NCBI GenBank assembly: GCA_035529405.1
Contig: DATKWV010000156.1
Location: forward strand, 1 to 25,159
Origin: DATKWV01 sp035529405
GTDB taxonomy: Bacteria > Planctomycetota > Phycisphaerae > Sedimentisphaerales > Anaerobacaceae
Length of the DNA stretch: 25,159 bases
Reading direction: 5' to 3'
Shown: in pieces, positions 8,012 through 16,090 of the stretch
Layout of the letters: every line of letters starts with the position of its first letter
Position numbering within the stretch: position 1 is the stretch's first letter
The notes under the pieces: model-generated
Told to the model about the DNA's origin: nothing
The model's database searches: none
The model's input: only the letters and a program-made list of their open reading frames with translations
Made by a program: the position numbers and the translations under genes

Positions 8012-8791
8012 TTATTTCGAGCCTATCGTGGCCTTTACTTCTTCTCTTCTGCCCTGGGAGACAAAGGCCTGCATTTTTTCCCTCACGGCGGTGGGGTTTT
8101 CCCCTTGTGCGATGGCGCATATGCCTTCGACAATCATCTCCATAGCGGTTGCTTCGGCCTTTGAATAGATGCCGAGCTTGCCTGCCAGAGGTATAAGAAC
8201 CAAATTCGCCGCCAATGCGCCGTAAAAAGTCGTCAGCAGGGCGACCGCCATACCCGCGCCAAGCTGACTCGGGTCATTGAGGTTCTGCAGCATCTGTATC
8301 AGCCCGATAAGAGTTCCTATCATGCCGAAGGCCGGCGCCGATGCGCCCATGAACTCGAGTATTTTTTTGCCGTCGCCGTGACGCTGCTGCAGTGTCTGTA
8401 TTTCAAGAGACATCATGTCCCTGACTATCTCTACGTCCTGGCCGTCGACGAGCATCTGCAGGCCCTTAACGAAAAACAAATCGTCAACCTTATGGATTTC
8501 CTGCTCAAGGGCAAGCGCGCCGTCTCGTCGGTTTATGGCCGCGAAGTTGACCATCTTCTGTATCAGTTCCGAAGGCGGGGGTATTTTGGTGAATATGGTT
8601 TTTTTGACCACCGAAAATATCTTCAAAAACTGCGGCAGTGAAAAGTGAATAAGTGTCGAACACAGCATACCGCCAATGGTTATTGCAAGTGACGGGACAT
8701 TGAAGAATGCCTCCCAGCCGCCGCCTGAAACGATGGCAATGATGATTACAAGGAAACCGAAAATTACGCCTGCTATCGTTGCAATATCCAT
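8012..8791 (-). CDS. motA: Flagellar motor stator protein MotA
   Basis: 259 aa from the ATG at 8791, chosen over an upstream TTG at 8812 because AGGAGA sits about 9 bp before it and the protein then starts MDIATIAGVIFGF, as MotA proteins do. MotA forms the pentamer around the MotB dimer and turns the rotor. Four membrane helices are visible (about 2-22, 32-50, 145-165, 180-205). The cytosolic loop NRRDGALALEQEI carries Arg88/Arg89 and Glu96, at the same spacing as the E. coli torque residues Arg90 and Glu98. PAFGMIGTLIGLIQML is the conserved third helix. It lies 4 bp after the motE-like gene and just before two motB-like genes. Confidence 0.95.
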   Translation of the reverse strand: MDIATIAGVIFGFLVIIIAIVSGGGWEAFFNVPSLAITIGGMLCSTLIHFSLPQFLKIFSVVKKTIFTKIPPPSELIQKMVNFAAINRRDGALALEQEIHKVDDLFFVKGLQMLVDGQDVEIVRDMMSLEIQTLQQRHGDGKKILEFMGASAPAFGMIGTLIGLIQMLQNLNDPSQLGAGMAVALLTTFYGALAANLVLIPLAGKLGIYSKAEATAMEMIVEGICAIAQGENPTAVREKMQAFVSQGRREEVKATIGSK

Positions 8792-8795
8792 AACG

Positions 8796-9482
8796 CTAAT
8801 TCTCCTGGACAACTTTCTTTAATTGCTGACACAGAACCGCCGCCAGTTTAGGTTCGGAACCGGCAAGCTCGGCCAGCAGTTTTGCTTTGGTTCTCTCCGA
8901 CATGTAGTACAGGATTTTTGCAGCCTCATCGATACCGTTGCTGGTATCGGTGTTTGTTTTGCTGATGTTGACCAGTATTTTACCGGCACTGGAGGAATCC
9001 ATCTTGTCGTAGGTTGCGGCTATAGAGACAAGGTTATTTTTTTCTATCTGAGTGATATCGACCTTGGTTTTAGCCAGTTCCTGCTGCTGCTGCCTCAGCG
9101 CTGCTACGGTTGAGGCAAGCTCCAGTCTTAGGTTTTCAAGTCTGTTTATGTCTTTCTTGAGGGTTTCGTGGGCAACCTTGAGTCTTTGCTCTCGCAGCTG
9201 CAAATCCTGCAGATTGTTGTTGTAGTCCTGCATCTTCTGCTGCAAATCGTATACGAGTTCCCTGAGTTTCTTTTCGCTCGGGACTTTTGATGGAGGTGTT
9301 TGTACCGGGCCGGCGGCCTGCACCTGGGCCGGTTCGGCGAAGGTGTCAATCGGCGTACTTGCCGGCTGAGAGGCGACAGGCGGGGGACTGGGGGCCGGTT
9401 TGGTAAGCCAGCCGAAAAGAAAGGTGCCGGCGAAGCTTGTAACAGCAACTGCACCGGCGATTATTATAAATTTCTTGCTCAC
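8796..9482 (-). CDS. MotE-like protein (membrane helix, coiled coil, MgtE_N-like domain)
   Basis: 228 aa from a GTG at 9482, preceded by AAGGA at good spacing; the frame extends to a TTG at 9509 that would overlap fliJ. The architecture is one N-terminal membrane helix (FIIIAGAVAVTSFAGTFLFGW), a Pro/Ala-rich linker, a long coiled coil (about 65-145) and a C-terminal helical domain with the pattern YDKMDSSSAGKIL...AAKILYYMSERTKAKLLAEL, like the MgtE N-terminal and FliG-related helical repeat. This is the layout of MotE/FlbB-type proteins, periplasmic helpers that stabilise stator MotB in some bacteria. Placement between fliJ and motA fits that role. The function is inferred from architecture and context. 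Confidence 0.75.
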   Translation of the reverse strand: MSKKFIIIAGAVAVTSFAGTFLFGWLTKPAPSPPPVASQPASTPIDTFAEPAQVQAAGPVQTPPSKVPSEKKLRELVYDLQQKMQDYNNNLQDLQLREQRLKVAHETLKKDINRLENLRLELASTVAALRQQQQELAKTKVDITQIEKNNLVSIAATYDKMDSSSAGKILVNISKTNTDTSNGIDEAAKILYYMSERTKAKLLAELAGSEPKLAAVLCQQLKKVVQEN

Positions 9483-9498
9483 GGCCTTTGTCCTTATA

Positions 9499-9948
9499 TT
9501 ATTTAGCAATTACTTTTCGCGCAAAACGAATACAAGCACCTTCGTCAAGCTGTTTCTGCTCGAGTTTTTCCTCTGATTCTATGAATTCCTGTTTTTTCCG
9601 TGCTCTCAGTTTTTTTAACCCTTCATTGAAGCGCCTGATTTTCAGCACCTCTGCGATTTTTTCTTTTTGCTTTATTTGCAGCTGGTGTACCTTGTCTTTG
9701 AGTTTTTTAATCAGCCGGTTATTTACCGGCGCGCATTTCAGCAGCAATTCCTGTTCGAGCAGTTTGTTTTGCGTATTCCCGGCCGCCACATCAGCGATTG
9801 TCTCCTTGAGAGTGGTTTGCTGAAGAAAAAGCAGTGCCCTGACCTTGCTTAGTTTCTCCGTTATATCCAGCAGCTCCATTCTCTTTATCTGCTCCTGCTT
9901 GGTCTTGATGTCCAAAACGCGCTGTAATCGCCATGTAAATCGTTTCAT
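9499..9948 (-). CDS. fliJ: Flagellar export protein FliJ
   Basis: 149 aa, almost wholly charged coiled coil, as expected for FliJ, the stalk that couples the FliI ATPase ring to the export gate. The start MKRFTWRLQRVLDIKTKQEQ matches the FliJ N-terminal pattern (F.F.L..VL..+...E). There are no membrane segments. The sequence itself is low in family-specific motifs, so the position immediately downstream of fliI (28 bp) carries much of the call. Confidence 0.88.
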   Translation of the reverse strand: MKRFTWRLQRVLDIKTKQEQIKRMELLDITEKLSKVRALLFLQQTTLKETIADVAAGNTQNKLLEQELLLKCAPVNNRLIKKLKDKVHQLQIKQKEKIAEVLKIRRFNEGLKKLRARKKQEFIESEEKLEQKQLDEGACIRFARKVIAK

Positions 9949-9976
9949 AGTAGGGCATTGGTTCTGTCTTTAACTT

Positions 9977-11335
9977 TTACTTATCAATCAGCATCCGGTC
10001 CCATGATTGCGTAATCGCTGTAAGCCTTTTTACGGTTTCTTCGAAACGTGTTCTTTCCCGCACAGGCTGCACAAGGAACTGTCTTATCCTGTCTATCAAA
10101 GCCATTGCCCCGTCGATACGCCTGTTACTGCCCGGTGAGACAGCGCCGATATTTATCAGGTCCTCTGCGTCGGCATAAGTGGCGTAAATCTCCTTGAACT
10201 TCTGGATGGCATACCTGTGCTCTTTGCTGACCACTGCCGGCATGAGTCTGCTGACAGAGCCCAGTATATCCACAGCCGGGTAGTGTCCCCTGTCCGCCAG
10301 CTTTCTGGACAGCACTATATGGCCGTCAAGAAGACTCCTTGCCGTGTCCGCCACCGGGTCTGTCAGGTCGTCGTTTTCCACAAGCACCGTCAGGATACCC
10401 GTTATACTGCCGTTCTGCGAGCAGCCCAGACGCTCGATTAGTCTTGGCATCAGGCTGAAAACGCTCGGACAATAGCCCTTCGTAGCCGGCGGCTCGCCGG
10501 CGGCAAGGCCTATTTCACGCTGGGCCTGGGCGAAACGCGTAAGCGAATCCATCATAAACAACACGTTTTGGCCCTTGTCCCTGAAGTACTCGGCGATTGT
10601 CACTGCCGCAAAAGCGGCCTTTACCCTTTGAACCGGAGGCGAATCCGAAGCCGCAACCACCACCACGCTGCGCGCAAGGCCCGACGTGCCCAGGTCCTCT
10701 TCGAGAAACTCCCGCACCTCTCGGCCACGCTCGCCTATAAGTGCCACGACGTTTACCCCTGCGTCGCTTGAGTTTGCGATGTCACCTAAAAGCACGCTTT
10801 TTCCGATGCCGCTGCCCGAGAAAATGCCCATCCGCTGGCCTTTTCCGCAGGTCAGTATTCCGTCAATGCTCCTGATGCCCAGCGGCAGCGGCCGCGTGAT
10901 TTTTTCTCTGGTCAAGGCCGGCGGGCTGGTTGCGTCAAGCGCCTTTTTTTCCGTAGCCTGCAGCGGCCCTTTGTTGTCAATCGGTTCGCCCAGTCCGTTA
11001 ACCACTCTGCCGAGTATGTTGTCGCTGAGATTAATGTACCGGGGCGTTGTACGCGCTGTTACCTTGTCACCCGGTGATATACCGCCGATGTGTTCCAGAG
11101 GCAGCAGTATCAGGTGTTCGTTTGCAAAACCGACCACCTCGGCCAGCACGCGGCGCCCGTCGCGAATGTGGATGCCGCAAAGCTGCCCCAGTCCGACAAC
11201 CGGACCTGTGGATTCAACCGCCATACCGGACGCCCGCACCACATGGCCGCAGCAGTCAAGCAGCCTGACGTTCCGCAGAGCACTGTGCAGCTGCTCGAAG
11301 TCAATCTGTGGTTTTAATGTGTTGTTTACAGCCAT
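9977..11335 (-). CDS. fliI: Flagellum-specific export ATPase FliI
   Basis: 452 aa, typical length. FliI is the hexameric F1-beta-like ATPase that helps unfold and load export substrates. The P-loop is SGSGIGKS (residues 173-180), Walker B lies in VLFMMDSLTRFA, and the block GEPPATKGYCPSVFSLMPRL is diagnostic for type III export ATPases. The N-terminal 100 residues form the expected beta-barrel region, and VNGLGEPID is conserved across the family. It lies 3 bp after fliH and 28 bp before fliJ. Confidence 0.97.
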   Translation of the reverse strand: MAVNNTLKPQIDFEQLHSALRNVRLLDCCGHVVRASGMAVESTGPVVGLGQLCGIHIRDGRRVLAEVVGFANEHLILLPLEHIGGISPGDKVTARTTPRYINLSDNILGRVVNGLGEPIDNKGPLQATEKKALDATSPPALTREKITRPLPLGIRSIDGILTCGKGQRMGIFSGSGIGKSVLLGDIANSSDAGVNVVALIGERGREVREFLEEDLGTSGLARSVVVVAASDSPPVQRVKAAFAAVTIAEYFRDKGQNVLFMMDSLTRFAQAQREIGLAAGEPPATKGYCPSVFSLMPRLIERLGCSQNGSITGILTVLVENDDLTDPVADTARSLLDGHIVLSRKLADRGHYPAVDILGSVSRLMPAVVSKEHRYAIQKFKEIYATYADAEDLINIGAVSPGSNRRIDGAMALIDRIRQFLVQPVRERTRFEETVKRLTAITQSWDRMLIDK

Positions 11336-11338
11336 AAG

Positions 11339-11929
11339 TTATTGCACCTTTTTGAGTGCTTCGTCGATTCTTTGCAGTTGTTTTTCGATAAGCGATTCGA
11401 CCATTCCCTTCGGGCTTTCCAGCACGCACTCCGCTGCACCCACAGCCGGGTCTGCGGCAAATTCTATACCCGCAAAATTCTCGGTATTCTGCTGCTGCCT
11501 GAATTTTTCCAGTTCGCCCAGGTCCGCAGGATTCAGACGCACCACGATATTTGCCGTTGTCGGCGCGTTTTTAATCGTTTCCTCAACAATGGATTGAATG
11601 CTGTAGTTGCCTTCCTCTACCTCCCGCACAAGTATTTTTCTGGCTATTTCCACCGCAAGGTCGGCGATTTTGGCGCTATGACCGGCAAAAAGCTCCTCGT
11701 AAAACCCGCTTAGTTTATCGCAGAGACCTTCCAGCGTCTGGTAAAGCGCAAGAAGCCGGCCCTTTTCAGCAGTCAAATCCCGGCTTTGGTCAGCCGCGTT
11801 TTGCGCGTCGGCATCAGGTTCTGATAAGCGGTCGCCCTGGGCCTGCCCGCCGCGAGTGTGCGGCTGATTTTTTAATATCACTGCTGAGCGAACAGGTTTT
11901 GCAAGCTCAATTGTAAGTGTCTGCGACAT
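11339..11929 (-). CDS. fliH: Flagellar assembly protein FliH
   Basis: 196 aa. FliH is the stator-like regulator that binds FliI and docks it at the C-ring. The central region LAVEIARKILVREVEEG and the C-terminal part IVVRLNPADLGELEKF match the FliH/V-ATPase E-subunit-like pattern (V.+.NP.D...). The N-terminal third is low-complexity and charged, as usual. It sits 1 bp after fliG and 3 bp before fliI, the canonical place. Confidence 0.92.
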   Translation of the reverse strand: MSQTLTIELAKPVRSAVILKNQPHTRGGQAQGDRLSEPDADAQNAADQSRDLTAEKGRLLALYQTLEGLCDKLSGFYEELFAGHSAKIADLAVEIARKILVREVEEGNYSIQSIVEETIKNAPTTANIVVRLNPADLGELEKFRQQQNTENFAGIEFAADPAVGAAECVLESPKGMVESLIEKQLQRIDEALKKVQ

Positions 11930-11930
11930 A

Positions 11931-12917
11931 TTACGCCCCCTGTATGTACCTTAGTGTGCCCTGTTTGTTGGCTTCTCGCAGCGGCGCCAGAATATGTTCC
12001 CTGGCCTCGTTAACTTCTTTCTCCAGCGGCTCCTGCATCAGCGAACTTTCTTCGTCGAGCATGGACGCTGCACGTTCGGAAATATTTGAACGAACTTTGT
12101 CAATAACTTCCTTTGTTGCACCGAACATCGCCATTGCCAGTTTGCCCGGTTCAATGCCTCGCAGAACTTCCTGCATCGACCTGTTGGCTATTCTCGGGAT
12201 GTCATCCCAGACCACCATCAAATCCTTGACCATTGCGCAGGCTTCCTGGTCCTGCTTGCCCATTTCGTCAAGCAGCCTGTTTCGCAGGTCGCCCGGCAGG
12301 CCGCTGAGCGTCAGGGCCAGTTTGCGCAACGTCTGCTCTCTTTTTTCCGGCAGCGTCTCGCCCCTGAACAGGCGAAGCTGGTCGCTGACGATAGTGGCAA
12401 TCCGCCTTTTCATTTCCGAGCCTACTGTCTCCAGATTTATCATCCGGCAAACCGTTTTGTTTTGTATATCTTTGTTCAGCAGGGCCAGCACCCCCTGGCT
12501 TTTGTCCATACTCAACTCCGACAGCACCACAGCGATTGTCTGCGGATGCTGATTTTCCAGCGCCAGAACCAGCTCGTCTGTGCTGGCACTTCGGATAGTG
12601 ATAAACGGGTCTCTTTTCTGGGCCGTTTCCCTTATCTGTGACAGGATCTGCTGGGCTTTTTCCCTGCCCACGATTTTGTCGAGCATTTCGCCGAAAAAGC
12701 CTCTTACATTGAATTCCTGTGTCGCAAGCCGGCTACAGAACTCCTGGGCCACTTTTGTGCGTTCCTGTTTGGAGGCAGTCGATGAGTCCAGCTGTGAAAG
12801 CTCCACTGCCAGATCCTGAATCTTTTCAGAGGGCAATGCCTTGAGCAGCTCGGTGGCTGTTGTGGTATCCAGGGCCATTAAAAGCGCCGCTGCCTTGCGT
12901 TTACCTGTTAGTGCCAT
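11931..12917 (-). CDS. fliG: Flagellar motor switch protein FliG
   Basis: 328 aa, normal length. FliG is the rotor protein that contacts MotA and binds FliF. Evidence: the N-terminal KRKAAALLMALDTTTATELL, the middle-domain motif ENQHPQTIAVVLSEL (about 121-135; EHPQ family motif) and the C-terminal block NRSMQEVLRGIEPGKLAMAM then SNISERAASML. The end YIQGA is shorter than in E. coli. In a manual alignment of the torque helix the position of E. coli Lys264 is Phe, Arg281 is kept, Asp288/Asp289 are Glu/Glu, and Arg297 is replaced by a neutral residue. AAGG precedes the ATG. Confidence 0.96.
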   Translation of the reverse strand: MALTGKRKAAALLMALDTTTATELLKALPSEKIQDLAVELSQLDSSTASKQERTKVAQEFCSRLATQEFNVRGFFGEMLDKIVGREKAQQILSQIRETAQKRDPFITIRSASTDELVLALENQHPQTIAVVLSELSMDKSQGVLALLNKDIQNKTVCRMINLETVGSEMKRRIATIVSDQLRLFRGETLPEKREQTLRKLALTLSGLPGDLRNRLLDEMGKQDQEACAMVKDLMVVWDDIPRIANRSMQEVLRGIEPGKLAMAMFGATKEVIDKVRSNISERAASMLDEESSLMQEPLEKEVNEAREHILAPLREANKQGTLRYIQGA

Positions 12918-12944
12918 TTCTTTGCCTTATAGTATTGTTTGCTG

Positions 12945-14432
12945 TTAACTTTCCTCCTCCAGCCAGCTCGAAAACAGTTGCTTTGCCTGGTCGGGGTTGT
13001 TTCGTAAAGCCTTTGCAATCTGTTCACGCAGTATCATCGGGTCCGAGCTTACAGCCTCAGCCGGCAGCAGCCCTGCACGACCGCCTCCGGGCAGTTCCGC
13101 TGCACCTGCACCAACCGGCGTCTTTCTCTTGGCTGAGCCGAAAATGCGAAATACAAAAAGCGCGCAAATCGCCATAATCCCCAATGAACTGTGCCTGGCT
13201 ATTGCCATATAACGGGACCAGTCCTGCGGCTCGGCAGCCGCAGGCAGTTCCACAGGACGATGAAATTTCGCTTCCGCGACTTTAAGCGTGTCTCGCCCGT
13301 TGAGGTCGAGACCAAGAGCACTCTGGATGATTTCCTGCACTTCAGACAACTGCATTATCTTTTCGGTCTGGTTGGGGTCGGCCGGCGACAAGTCAACCAG
13401 TGCCGCTACTGATAAGGATTTTATCTCGCCCGGCAGCTCAACTTTTTGCTGGACGGTTTTACCGACAACCATTTCAGTAACGATTGTGTTGTCTTTTTCC
13501 GTGCCGCCGGGTACGGGTGCCTGGCCCTGAGAGTCTGCAGTGGCCGGTTCGGTTTTGGTCTTTTCCTTTATCTCTTCCTTGGTCGTGGTGCCTTTGGGTT
13601 CGTAGGTTTCGGTCACGATACTTACGCTGGTCATATCAATTTCAGCGCTGACCTTTACCGAGGCCCGCCCCGGCCCCAGCGCCGTTGTAAGCATCTGTTC
13701 GACCTTGTCTGCGAGGTTATGCTCGACCCGTTCCTTGTAATCGGCCACAGTGCTGGCTCCGTTATCCGTGGTCTGGTCGCCGGTATACGACAGAAGCTGA
13801 CCCTTGCTGTCGATTACCGTTACTTTTTCAGATTTAAGATTTGGCACGCTGCCGGCAACCAGATGGGTAATCGCCGCTATATTCACCGGGCTGAGACGAT
13901 AACCCGGTTTTAATCGCAAAACAATCGATGCGGTTGTGTTGTCCTGCTCTGACGTAAACAGGGTCTTGTCGGGGCTTACTATGTGCACTCGCGCGTGAAC
14001 GACACCGTCAATCATCTGGATGCTTTTGGCAAGTTCCTCCTGCAGCGCCCTTTGGAGGTTGACATTCTGCACAAAGGGGCTTATGCCGATTTTATCGTTG
14101 TCAAAGATTTTGTAACCGCCCTGGTCGCCCGAAGGCAGACCCTCTTTTGCCATGTCCAGACGCAACTGGTAGATTTTTTCCTTCGGGGCCAGAATTGTTG
14201 TGCCGCCGTTGCGTAATTCGTAATTGACGCCCTGCTGGCTGATTTGGTCGGTGACTTTGGCCGCTTCTTCCGGTGCAAGTCCCTGGTAAAGTGTCTGCAT
14301 CTCAGGTCTGCGCGCCCAGTAAACAAGCATGCCCGCAACAATCATAAATGTCATGCTTATTGCCAGTAACAGTGCCCGCTGAACCAGGCTTACGTTTCGC
14401 CAGACCGCAATAATTTTTTCTAAAAAATTCAT
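12945..14432 (-). CDS. fliF: Flagellar MS-ring protein FliF
   Basis: 495 aa from the ATG at 14432 (an upstream TTG at 14465 is less likely). FliF forms the MS-ring in the inner membrane. The first membrane helix is at about 20-40 (ALLLAISMTFMIVAGMLVYW); then comes the secretin-like/YscJ domain with YQGLAPEEAAKVTDQI, LALNVNLQRALQEELAKSI-type sequence (here QNVNLQRALQEELAKSIQ) and ARVHIVSPDKTLF. A second helix lies at about 408-428. The C-terminal tail NPDQAKQLFSSWLEEES is the FliG-binding peptide, whose match to FliF proteins is close. The Lys/Thr-rich loop in the middle (about 265-300) is normal family variation. Confidence 0.96.
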   Translation of the reverse strand: MNFLEKIIAVWRNVSLVQRALLLAISMTFMIVAGMLVYWARRPEMQTLYQGLAPEEAAKVTDQISQQGVNYELRNGGTTILAPKEKIYQLRLDMAKEGLPSGDQGGYKIFDNDKIGISPFVQNVNLQRALQEELAKSIQMIDGVVHARVHIVSPDKTLFTSEQDNTTASIVLRLKPGYRLSPVNIAAITHLVAGSVPNLKSEKVTVIDSKGQLLSYTGDQTTDNGASTVADYKERVEHNLADKVEQMLTTALGPGRASVKVSAEIDMTSVSIVTETYEPKGTTTKEEIKEKTKTEPATADSQGQAPVPGGTEKDNTIVTEMVVGKTVQQKVELPGEIKSLSVAALVDLSPADPNQTEKIMQLSEVQEIIQSALGLDLNGRDTLKVAEAKFHRPVELPAAAEPQDWSRYMAIARHSSLGIMAICALFVFRIFGSAKRKTPVGAGAAELPGGGRAGLLPAEAVSSDPMILREQIAKALRNNPDQAKQLFSSWLEEES

Positions 14433-14507
14433 CGATTTTCTTAAACGACAAAAACCCTGGAGCAAACGCTATTAGGCCAGTCGGTGCCGAGCATAGTATT
14501 ACATTTC

Positions 14508-14828
14508 TTACAAAGGCATATTCATGGTCTGCTTATAGGCCTCGATTAATTTGTTTCTCACACCCACAAGAAGCTTAAAACTCATATCTGCTTTCGCCAC
14601 AGCCGCAATTACGGAACTGATGTCCTCGGTTTGGCCGCTTAACAAATCTTTTATGGACATATCCGCCATCTGCTGATGGCCGTCGACTTCGGATATGTAA
14701 TTATCCATGGCCTTTACCACACCGTTAAAATTCGATTTCTTGTCGGCTTGCGGGGCGGTGAGCAGTTCGTTTGTGTGTCGATTGGCTGTTTGAGAAATCG
14801 AGCTTACGTTCGCATTCAGGTTAATCAT
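14508..14828 (-). CDS. fliE: Flagellar hook-basal body protein FliE
   Basis: 106 aa. FliE is the adaptor between the MS-ring and the rod. The C-terminal half contains the family core DLLSGQTEDISSVIAAVAKA, then SFKLLVGVRNKLIEAYKQTM, ending in NMPL; the usual FliE end is I.+M.I. AAGGA lies about 8 bp before the ATG. Placed between flgC and fliF as in most bacteria. Confidence 0.95.
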   Translation of the reverse strand: MINLNANVSSISQTANRHTNELLTAPQADKKSNFNGVVKAMDNYISEVDGHQQMADMSIKDLLSGQTEDISSVIAAVAKADMSFKLLVGVRNKLIEAYKQTMNMPL

Positions 14829-14884
14829 TATATTTGTCCTTATTATTTACTCAGTCTGTACCCGTCCTGTTTACCTTCGCGTAC

Positions 14885-15289
14885 TTATCTCAGCAGTTCC
14901 AGCGTAGTATCAACCATTTGCTGATAGCGTTTCAACACGGCTACGTTGGCCTCATAGGTTCTCGCTGCGACCGCCAGGTTCAGCATCTCCACAGGCAGCT
15001 CGACATTGGGCATCTCTACGTAACCGTTCTTGTCGGCCTTGGGGTTACCCGGGTCGAAAATCTTTTGAAGCTGGCCCATATCCTTAATTATCTCAGTTAC
15101 GCTGACGCCGCTGATTTCGTCGGCCTCAGTGTTGAATATGGCCTGCAGGCGGCGATAGGGCTGGCCGTTCCCGGCATCGGTGGTCCGGGCGTTGGCTATA
15201 TTCGAAGAAATCACTGCCATCTGTTTGTCCTGGGCCTGCATACCGGAAGTAGCTATGTCGATGGGACCGAACATATTGTTTATTTCCAT
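14885..15289 (-). CDS. flgC: Flagellar proximal rod protein FlgC
   Basis: 134 aa from the ATG at 15289, chosen because GGAAAGG precedes it and the protein then begins with MEINNMFGPIDIATSGMQAQ, as FlgC does. Rod proteins are secreted by the export gate without a cleaved signal. Diagnostic parts are the N-terminal ISSNIANARTTD and the C-terminal block VELPVEMLNLAVAARTYEAN followed by LKRYQQMVDTTLELL. Located directly after flgB. Confidence 0.96.
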   Translation of the reverse strand: MEINNMFGPIDIATSGMQAQDKQMAVISSNIANARTTDAGNGQPYRRLQAIFNTEADEISGVSVTEIIKDMGQLQKIFDPGNPKADKNGYVEMPNVELPVEMLNLAVAARTYEANVAVLKRYQQMVDTTLELLR

Positions 15290-15338
15290 GTCACTGCCTT
15301 TCCCGCAAATTCGCGATACCACACCTGCTTATCATTTG

Positions 15339-15698
15339 CTATTGGACCTTCATTGCCCGCTCTATCTGGTCATACTTTTTGTTAAGCAGTCTGACATAAG
15401 TTTTGTAACGAAGGATATTTTTAAGCATCTGGCCGATTTCACCTTCGAGATTTACATCGTTTCCGTTGGACTTGACCGGCGTCTGTTTTGGCTGGTGAAT
15501 TTCCGGCTGTATCTGGTCAGGTCGTACGGGACCCGCAGAGTCTAAGGCCTTTTGCAGAAGCTGCTCGAATCTGATATCGAGCCTGCGGTAGTCCGCGGTC
15601 TCGAGATTGGCTATGTTATTGGCAATAGCGTTGTGGCGCAGACCTGCAGCCTTTATACCGGTCTCGAGAAAGTCCGTTATGTTGGTTACTTTTGTCAT
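15339..15698 (-). CDS. flgB: Flagellar proximal rod protein FlgB
   Basis: 119 aa, first gene of the minus-strand operon. The N-terminal rod motif HNAIANNIANLETADYRR corresponds to the common ANNIANANTPGYK signature, with T-A-D in place of T-P-G. The C-terminal GQMLKNILRYKTYVRLLNKK is the matching C-terminal helix. GGGAC lies before the ATG. The transcript probably starts about 45-50 bp upstream from the sigma-54 promoter at 15758-15772. Confidence 0.95.
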   Translation of the reverse strand: MTKVTNITDFLETGIKAAGLRHNAIANNIANLETADYRRLDIRFEQLLQKALDSAGPVRPDQIQPEIHQPKQTPVKSNGNDVNLEGEIGQMLKNILRYKTYVRLLNKKYDQIERAMKVQ

Positions 15699-15757
15699 TT
15701 TTGTGTCCCAGCGGGTGCGTATAACGGTTTTGGACTAACGTTTTTTTCAGTAATACA

Positions 15758-15772
15758 GCAATAACCGTGCCA
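15758..15772 (-). promoter_or_regulatory. Sigma-54 promoter of the flgB operon
   Basis: Read on the minus strand, the site is TGGCAC-GGTTA-TTGC followed by T, an exact match to the -24/-12 consensus TGGCAC-N5-TTGC. It lies 60 bp upstream of the flgB start, a normal leader distance. No better promoter is visible in front of the long minus-strand operon, so it likely drives much of it. Sigma-54 transcription needs an activator ATPase, which is not encoded in this window. Confidence 0.88.
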
Positions 15773-15840
15773 AACATCGAAAAAGGGGCTTTTACCGGTT
15801 ATTAACGCTGTTTTTACGCGAAAAATTGCGGTTAGCGGAT

Positions 15841-15873
15841 GTCAGACATATTCACAGACAGTCAGAATCGTAA
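15841..15873 (+). repeat. Short direct repeats, possible activator site proximal to flgB
   Basis: GTCAGA occurs at 15841 and again at 15861, exactly 20 bp apart (about two helical turns). The second copy runs into GAATCGTAA (15865-15873), which recurs at 16014. The distance to the flgB sigma-54 promoter is about 90 bp, in the range of enhancer-binding-protein sites. This is a pattern observation; the binding protein is not known. Confidence 0.3.
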
Positions 15874-16013
15874 AATTTCTATACAACGCAGTGAGTTTTT
15901 TACACCTGCCGCAACCGAGTTTCTCTCCGTTTTTTATGCCCCAGGCGGAAAATGCTGCCGCATCGAAGGGAATTTTTCGCCGCGTGAATTGCCAATGGTT
16001 CGACACAACGTTT

Positions 16014-16027
16014 GAATCGTAAGATTC
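16014..16027 (+). repeat. Inverted repeat, possible activator site proximal to fliK
   Basis: GAATC-GTAA-GATTC is a perfect 5-bp inverted repeat with a 4-base spacer. Its first nine bases repeat the GAATCGTAA found at 15865. It lies about 65-70 bp upstream of the fliK -24 element, a plausible enhancer position. Confidence 0.3.
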
Positions 16028-16090
16028 TTGTTCTTCTAACTCGCTTAGCCGGCAGCACTTATGCTTTACAGGAATTATCTGTCCGAAAAT

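Noticed and set aside
10686..11597. 303-codon plus-strand open frame opposite fliI and fliH
   Set aside because: Ser- and Pro-rich composition typical of antisense frames, with strongly supported genes on the other strand.
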